Shown one piece after another: positions 6,071 to 9,985 of a stretch of DNA of 9,985 nt (the first letter of the stretch is position 1; every line of letters begins with the position of its first letter). The notes beneath the pieces were generated by a model that was given only the letters and a program-made list of their open reading frames with translations, had not been told where the DNA came from and did not search any database. Source of the DNA: an uncultured Lachnospiraceae bacterium (GTDB taxonomy: Bacteria; Bacillota; Clostridia; Lachnospirales; Lachnospiraceae); contig CAMWWJ010000111.1 of assembly GCA_947177925.1 (NCBI GenBank), positions 1-9,985 of the forward strand, in the 5' to 3' direction. The translations under genes were made by a program, and so were the position numbers.

Positions 6071-6871
6071 ATGAAAAACAGAATAGAAGAAAAATTAAAA
6101 ATGGTAAAGGAAAAACAGGAAAAGGCATTTATTACTTATATGACTGCCGGGCTTCCGGATATGGAGGGCTGTAAGCAGCTCATAAAGGCTCAGGAGGAAG
6201 CGGGAACGGATATTCTGGAGTTAGGCATTCCTTTTTCCGATCCGGTGGCGGACGGTCCGGTCATTCAGGCTGCCTCCTATAAGTCCATAAGCCGGGGGAC
6301 CAATTTGAAAAATTCCCTTGAGCTGGTGGAAACGGTGCGAAAAGAAGGCTGTGATATCCCCATTGTCTTTATGATGTATTTTAATACGATACTTTATTTT
6401 GGAATCGGGAACTTTGTAAATGCCTGTGCGAAAGCAGGCGTAGACGGTTTGATCGTGCCGGATCTGCCATTTGAGGAGCAAAAGCAGCTTCAGGATGAAC
6501 TGGATAAAAACCAACAGTCGCCGATTCTGATCCAGCTTGTATCTCCTGTGTCAAAGGATAGGATTCCAATGCTTTTAGAAAATGCCAGAGGCTTTGTCTA
6601 TTGTGTATCGAGCATGGGGGTTACCGGACAGGCAGCAGAGTTTCATAAGGATGTGCTGAATTATTTAACGGAAGTGAAAAAGGTTTCCAAAATCCCGGTC
6701 ATGATGGGTTTTGGCATTCGGACTCCAAAGGATGTGCTTCCTATGAAGGAGGTAATTGACGGATGTATCGTCGGCTCTCATTTTATCAATCTGTTAGAGG
6801 AGCATCAATATGATGTGAATGCAGCGAAGGAATATTGCAGCAGCTTTCGGAAAGAATTGAATGACAGGTAG
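6071..6871 (+). CDS. trpA: Tryptophan synthase alpha chain (TrpA)
   Basis: TrpA cleaves indole-3-glycerol phosphate to indole and glyceraldehyde-3-phosphate and feeds the indole through a tunnel to TrpB. The 266-residue TIM-barrel protein carries Glu50 in ELGIPFSDP and Asp61 in VADGP, the two catalytic acids of the family, then GVDGLIVPDLPFEE, VYCVSSMGVTG (the phosphate-site loop, with SSMG where E. coli has SRAG, a variation tolerated in the family) and MGFGIRTPKDV. AAGGAG (6058-6063) is 7 bases before the ATG, and 23 bases separate it from trpB. It is the last gene of the operon: its stop is followed by the hairpin at 6895-6948. Confidence 0.96.
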   Translation: MKNRIEEKLKMVKEKQEKAFITYMTAGLPDMEGCKQLIKAQEEAGTDILELGIPFSDPVADGPVIQAASYKSISRGTNLKNSLELVETVRKEGCDIPIVFMMYFNTILYFGIGNFVNACAKAGVDGLIVPDLPFEEQKQLQDELDKNQQSPILIQLVSPVSKDRIPMLLENARGFVYCVSSMGVTGQAAEFHKDVLNYLTEVKKVSKIPVMMGFGIRTPKDVLPMKEVIDGCIVGSHFINLLEEHQYDVNAAKEYCSSFRKELNDR

Positions 6872-6894
6872 AAGCAATGCCGAAACAGAGTGGA

Positions 6895-6948
6895 AGAACG
6901 AAAAATACCAGACGATGGTGAAAATCATTATCTGGTATTTTTCGTTCT
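6895..6948. terminator. Bidirectional terminator between trpA and the EAL gene
   Basis: An 18-base arm (6895-6912, AGAACGAAAAATACCAGA) pairs perfectly with 6931-6948. Inside it, after one C/A mismatch, GATGGT (6914-6919) pairs with ATCATT (6924-6929) around a GAAA tetraloop, counting G-U pairs on the plus strand. The core arm is flanked by AAAAA on one side and TTTTT on the other, so either strand yields a stem followed by a U run. It lies between two converging genes, 23 bases after trpA and 2 bases after the EAL stop. Confidence 0.88.
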
Positions 6949-6950
6949 GC

Positions 6951-8867
6951 TTATATCTGGTTGAATTCTTCCACGAATTTTAAAAATTCCGGGCCGGGCA
7001 CAGGCCTTGAGAAAAAGTAGCCTTGCAGGTAGTCAACGCCTGACTGCATCAGATCTTCTTTTTGAAGCATGGTTTCAATTCCTTCGGCTACAATATTTAA
7101 ATTCATCTGTTTGATCATAGCGGTGGAGCTGTCTAAAATCATTTTTCCCGTATCGTCATTTGCAGCTATATCAATCAAGGATTTATCAAACTTTACAATG
7201 GAAAGAGGCAGGTTCAACAGGGAAGTGATGTTGGAATAGCCTGTTCCGAAGTCATCCAGGGAAAAGGTAATGCCCTGTCTGGAAAGAAGAGTCATATTCT
7301 GAATGAGCATCTTGGGGGAATTTGCAGCAGCAGTTTCCGTAATTTCCAGATTGACATGCTTACCGTCAATCTTGTACCTGTTCATAAGGGAAATGACTTC
7401 TTCCGAAAGTCCTTCCTGCATACATTGTATCATGGATAAATTGATTTCAATATATTCAATGCCTTTTTGGTCTAAGGAATTTTCCGACATGAAACGAAAA
7501 ACCTTCTCAAATACAATATGGCCGATTTTTAAGATCATGCCGTTTTGTTCTGCCAAAGGAATAAATTCATCCGGCGGCACGAAACCAAGCTCTTCTGTTC
7601 GAAGGCGAATCAGAGCTTCCGCAGAAGTAATGGAATTTTTGCTGGTAGAATAAATGGGCTGGTAATATATTTCAAATCCATCATTGTCTATGGCCCATTT
7701 CATGGCAGCTTCTATCTGCTGTCTTCTTGTCCTGTCAAAAATACTGATTTCATCTGCCGATAAAGCCCAGTGCCTTGAATTGTCCAGCTCCTGCAGATAG
7801 TGCAGGTAAAGATAGACGGTTTCCAGATCCGGACCGTGCTTTGGTAGTGACAGCGTAAGGGTACGGAAGTCCAAGTTGATCTGTGCCGAATCCATGGAAA
7901 AACTGCTTTCAAAGATATGATTTATTTTTTTCAGCAGATCATCTGTGGGAAAAGGAGCCCGTTCTTTGTACATAATGGCAAAAGAACCGTTATCCAGATA
8001 ATAGACTTCCTGTCTGGCAGCATGCTCCAGCCTTGTAGTAACGGCGGAGAGGAGCTGGAAAAACCTTTCGGGTGTAAAAGTATGAATCAGAACAGGAAGC
8101 TCCTCAATGCAGAGAAACAGTATCCGGTCCTGCCTGTTGGTCTTGGTGTTTATTAGAAAATTTTTGGAAAAAGCATTGTCATTCAGGGCGCCGGTATGGT
8201 CATGGATAAAGTCCTCGGGTCTTTGCAGGTTTAAGTAAATCAAAAGCAGACAGAAGGTAATCGTAAAGTTCTCAATCAGATATTCCGGATGGAAAAGCTG
8301 GAATAAAGAGGCACTTAAACAAATGACCATGAAGGTATAAAGAGAAAAGCGAAGATTTTTCAACAGTACGTCTTTGAACAGCGAGCAGTATACGGCTCCG
8401 AATCCGGCATAATAAAAGCAGATTACATAAAGGGGCAGTTGGAAAAAGCCCCGGTGATAGTCAAAAGAATCATAGTAAAAAACAGCTTTTGTAAAGGGAT
8501 TGGTAAAAATCACAAAAAGTTGTACCAGATAAGGCAGCAGCAGAAGTATTTTTAATCTTTTGGATATGTGAAAAATATCGTTATGTATGAGAGCGCATGT
8601 ATACAGGGAGTAGAAAAACGGTATGGAGTTATGAAACAAAAAATATCCATAGCTTGTAGCATTTAAAAGCCAGAAAGGGAGACTGTCGGCATGCCGGGAG
8701 GCCATTACATTTGCTATGTCAAATGCGGAACTGAATAAGGCGGCTATAATCAGTGCAGTATAAAGTGTGTTCTGATGTAAAGAAAGCTTCTTCTTCCTGT
8801 TATAAAGAAAAAAGAGCAGTGCCAGCAGTGGGATACTGCAAAAATTAAAATCAAGATGATATTGCAT
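6951..8867 (-). CDS. Membrane EAL-domain protein, probable c-di-GMP phosphodiesterase
   Basis: EAL domains hydrolyse c-di-GMP to pGpG. The 638-residue protein starts at an ATG with AAAGGAG (8876-8882 on the plus strand) 8 bases away. About residues 10-213 hold roughly seven hydrophobic segments, an integral membrane sensor region I cannot assign to a named family. Residues about 222-375 resemble a GGDEF fold: DHTGALNDNAF (223-233) matches the usual DxLTGLxNRxxF start, but the signature position reads DNGSF (292-296), so cyclase activity is unlikely. The EAL domain spans about 385-638 with EAL (417-419), Asn476, Glu508, Asp538-Asp539 in DDFGTGYS, Lys559, Glu595 in AEGIE and Gln615 in LQGYFFSRP. 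The full set of metal and catalytic residues is present, so I infer an active enzyme with the degenerate GGDEF as a regulatory module. It converges on trpA with a shared terminator and is not part of that operon. Confidence 0.9.
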   Translation of the reverse strand: MQYHLDFNFCSIPLLALLFFLYNRKKKLSLHQNTLYTALIIAALFSSAFDIANVMASRHADSLPFWLLNATSYGYFLFHNSIPFFYSLYTCALIHNDIFHISKRLKILLLLPYLVQLFVIFTNPFTKAVFYYDSFDYHRGFFQLPLYVICFYYAGFGAVYCSLFKDVLLKNLRFSLYTFMVICLSASLFQLFHPEYLIENFTITFCLLLIYLNLQRPEDFIHDHTGALNDNAFSKNFLINTKTNRQDRILFLCIEELPVLIHTFTPERFFQLLSAVTTRLEHAARQEVYYLDNGSFAIMYKERAPFPTDDLLKKINHIFESSFSMDSAQINLDFRTLTLSLPKHGPDLETVYLYLHYLQELDNSRHWALSADEISIFDRTRRQQIEAAMKWAIDNDGFEIYYQPIYSTSKNSITSAEALIRLRTEELGFVPPDEFIPLAEQNGMILKIGHIVFEKVFRFMSENSLDQKGIEYIEINLSMIQCMQEGLSEEVISLMNRYKIDGKHVNLEITETAAANSPKMLIQNMTLLSRQGITFSLDDFGTGYSNITSLLNLPLSIVKFDKSLIDIAANDDTGKMILDSSTAMIKQMNLNIVAEGIETMLQKEDLMQSGVDYLQGYFFSRPVPGPEFLKFVEEFNQI

Positions 8868-8885
8868 GGGGAAGTCTCCTTTCCG

Positions 8886-8895
8886 GTTACGTAAC
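8886..8895. repeat. 10-bp perfect palindrome in the EAL gene 5' region
   Basis: GTTACGTAAC is self-complementary and lies just upstream of the EAL ribosome binding site. It could be a small operator or chance. No second copy is seen in the window. Confidence 0.25.
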
Positions 8896-8916
8896 AGAAT
8901 AACCTTATTTCAGTGT

Positions 8917-8945
8917 ATCATAAAACGGGTGGAATTACTAGAAAA
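8917..8945 (-). promoter_or_regulatory. Weak candidate promoter for the EAL gene
   Basis: On the minus strand a TATGAT (8917-8922) resembles a -10 box. Seventeen bases upstream the hexamer TTTTCT (8940-8945) is a poor -35. The -10 lies about 50 bp before the start codon. It is the best candidate in the divergent region but weak, so activator dependence or another sigma factor is possible. Confidence 0.3.
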
Positions 8946-8976
8946 ATACAGGGAATAGATGGCTTATTTTTCCTAG
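8938..8976. repeat. Inverted repeat overlapping the promoter of the GGDEF-like gene
   Basis: CTAGAAAAATA (8938-8948) is repeated in inverted form as TATTTTTCCTAG (8965-8976), with one extra base in the second arm and 16 bases between. The right arm overlaps the first bases of the -35 box at 8974, and the left arm lies at the candidate -35 of the divergent EAL gene. That is a fitting place for a shared operator. The arms are AT-rich, so chance is not excluded. Confidence 0.35.
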
Positions 8977-9002
8977 ACAAATGTAGGGAAAAACGATATA
9001 AT
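8974..9002 (+). promoter_or_regulatory. SigA-type promoter of the GGDEF-like gene
   Basis: TAGACA (8974-8979, one mismatch to consensus) is followed by a 17-bp spacer and a perfect TATAAT (8997-9002). The start codon is about 47 bases downstream, leaving a short leader with no evident structure. Confidence 0.8.
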
Positions 9003-9049
9003 GGCAGAAAGGGACAGGGTATTTCAAAAAGGGAAGGAGAGGTGGCGGT

Positions 9050-9982
9050 ATGGCATTTGGATTGGTTCCGCTTGAGAAGCGATTAAAGGAAAATATCAAG
9101 CATTATAGATTGTCACAGTTGTATGACATAGGAGGATTAACAGGCTATCTGGACAGCATTGGAAAGATAAGTGGCCTGCAGATGCTGCTGACTGACCGGC
9201 ATGGGGAAAAGGCTGTGTGTATTGGTGATTTTGTGGGCTTTGTTCCGGATGTGGTAAATGAGCCGGGCGAAAAGATCAAGATCATGAACCGCACCATTGG
9301 GCATCTGTACATAAAAGGAAAAGAGTATAAAGAGGATGAACAGCTTTCCAAACTGGTAGAGGAAATTGTGGAACAGCTTGCCATACAGGGACATAAGTCC
9401 TATGCCTGTCTGGAGACTTCTATTTATGCAGATGAACTGGAGAAAAAGCTGGAAAAGGAGCAGTATCAGGTAAAGCATGGGGAAAAGCAGGATGCCCTCA
9501 CTGCAACCTTAAACAGCACCTATTTCGATAACCGCATGAAAGTGATTGACCGGTCCGATGTGGTGCCGGTAGCGGTTTTAAGCGTGAATATTAATGACTG
9601 GAAGTTTTTCAATGATCATTTCGGGGATGAGGAAAGCGACAGGCTCATTCAGAAGGCGGCAGAGTTTTTAAAGGAAGAAGCAAAGCCGGATTATGTAATC
9701 GGCAGATGCGGGGGAGATTGTTTCAGTGTGCTCATTCCTATGGCAGAGGAAGGGGAAGCAGAGGACTACTGCAGACGTGTAAAGGAAAATTGCAGCAGCT
9801 TTCAGGATGAAAAACTGATTCTGTCCATAGCCTGCGGCATTGTTACTAAAACAAATGTGGAAGAAAAGCTGGAAACGCTTCTGTCCGATGCAGAATATGA
9901 AATGTTCGACGATAAGTTTTCCATAAAAAATGCGCCCGGATACAGGGAAAGACTGGAAAAGCTCCTTTCTGAAAGAGCATAG
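9050..9982 (+). CDS. Degenerate GGDEF-domain protein, probably not an active cyclase
   Basis: The 310-residue protein has no membrane segment and should be cytoplasmic. The ATG at 9050 follows a purine-rich site (AAGGAG 9034-9039 and GAGGTGG 9039-9045). Residues about 20-110 (LYDIGGLTGYLDSIGKISGLQMLLTDRHGEKAV and onward) recall a small ligand-sensing domain, possibly PocR-like, a tentative call. Residues about 125-147 (ADELEKKLEKEQYQVKHGEK) form a charged helix of the kind that links sensor to output domain. The GGDEF-like domain covers about 148-295: DALTATLN (148-155), NINDWKFFND (180-189), GRCGGDCFSVL (218-228) and AEYEMFDDK near the end. The signature reads GGDCF instead of GGDEF, and NIND replaces the usual DxD metal-site motif. 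I infer loss of cyclase activity and a possible role in binding a nucleotide or partner. The stop lies 3 bases before the window end; whether an operon follows cannot be seen. Confidence 0.8.
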   Translation: MAFGLVPLEKRLKENIKHYRLSQLYDIGGLTGYLDSIGKISGLQMLLTDRHGEKAVCIGDFVGFVPDVVNEPGEKIKIMNRTIGHLYIKGKEYKEDEQLSKLVEEIVEQLAIQGHKSYACLETSIYADELEKKLEKEQYQVKHGEKQDALTATLNSTYFDNRMKVIDRSDVVPVAVLSVNINDWKFFNDHFGDEESDRLIQKAAEFLKEEAKPDYVIGRCGGDCFSVLIPMAEEGEAEDYCRRVKENCSSFQDEKLILSIACGIVTKTNVEEKLETLLSDAEYEMFDDKFSIKNAPGYRERLEKLLSERA

Positions 9983-9985
9983 GAA

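Noticed and set aside
1338..6871. Low tryptophan content of the Trp enzymes (about five Trp in roughly 1,795 residues)
   Set aside because: It fits a known tendency of amino acid biosynthetic enzymes, but the neighbouring c-di-GMP proteins are also poor in Trp, so it is not distinctive here.

Overview
The window looks like a piece of a low-to-mid GC Firmicutes chromosome, most likely a Clostridia member of the Lachnospiraceae type. The reasons are a tryptophan T-box leader, strong AGGAGG-type ribosome binding sites, consensus SigA promoters with 17-bp spacers, A-rich codon use, and c-di-GMP proteins of a style common in that group. The species cannot be named from the sequence alone.

Layout. 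(1) Positions 1-860 are AT-rich. They hold a small predicted membrane-anchored protein of unknown function (59-607) followed by a broken second copy of its 5' end (618-854), and the flanks are duplicated too. (2) Positions 875-1256 hold a strong promoter and a T-box leader. Its specifier (UGG), its UGGC bulge (matching the G discriminator of bacterial tRNA-Trp), its antiterminator and its terminator can all be drawn from the sequence. (3) Positions 1338-6871 are a tryptophan operon in the order trpE-trpG-trpC-trpF-trpB-trpA, with tight spacing and a 4-bp E/G overlap. trpD (anthranilate phosphoribosyltransferase) is absent from its usual place between trpG and trpC, where only 20 bp remain. (4) A long, nearly perfect hairpin at 6895-6948 ends the operon and probably also the convergent gene. 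(5) Positions 6951-8867 (minus strand) encode a membrane protein with a degenerate GGDEF-like region and an EAL domain that has all its expected catalytic residues. (6) A 182-bp divergent intergenic region carries a good promoter for the last gene, plus an inverted repeat overlapping that promoter. (7) Positions 9050-9982 encode a soluble GGDEF-family protein with a GGDCF signature and altered metal-site residues, probably not an active cyclase.

How the genes work together. When tryptophan is short, uncharged tRNA-Trp should bind the leader, favour the antiterminator and let transcription enter the operon. TrpE/TrpG make anthranilate from chorismate and glutamine. TrpF, TrpC and TrpA/TrpB carry phosphoribosylanthranilate through to tryptophan. 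The second pathway step (TrpD) must come from elsewhere in the genome, or the pathway cannot run from chorismate. The two downstream genes are a separate c-di-GMP-related module: a likely phosphodiesterase and a likely catalytically dead GGDEF protein, divergently transcribed.

I found no mobile element, CRISPR array, tRNA or rRNA. The most notable points are the missing trpD, the decayed duplication upstream, an extra terminator-like hairpin inside the T-box leader, and the degenerate GGDEF protein facing a complete EAL protein. I see no clear evidence of an entirely new system.
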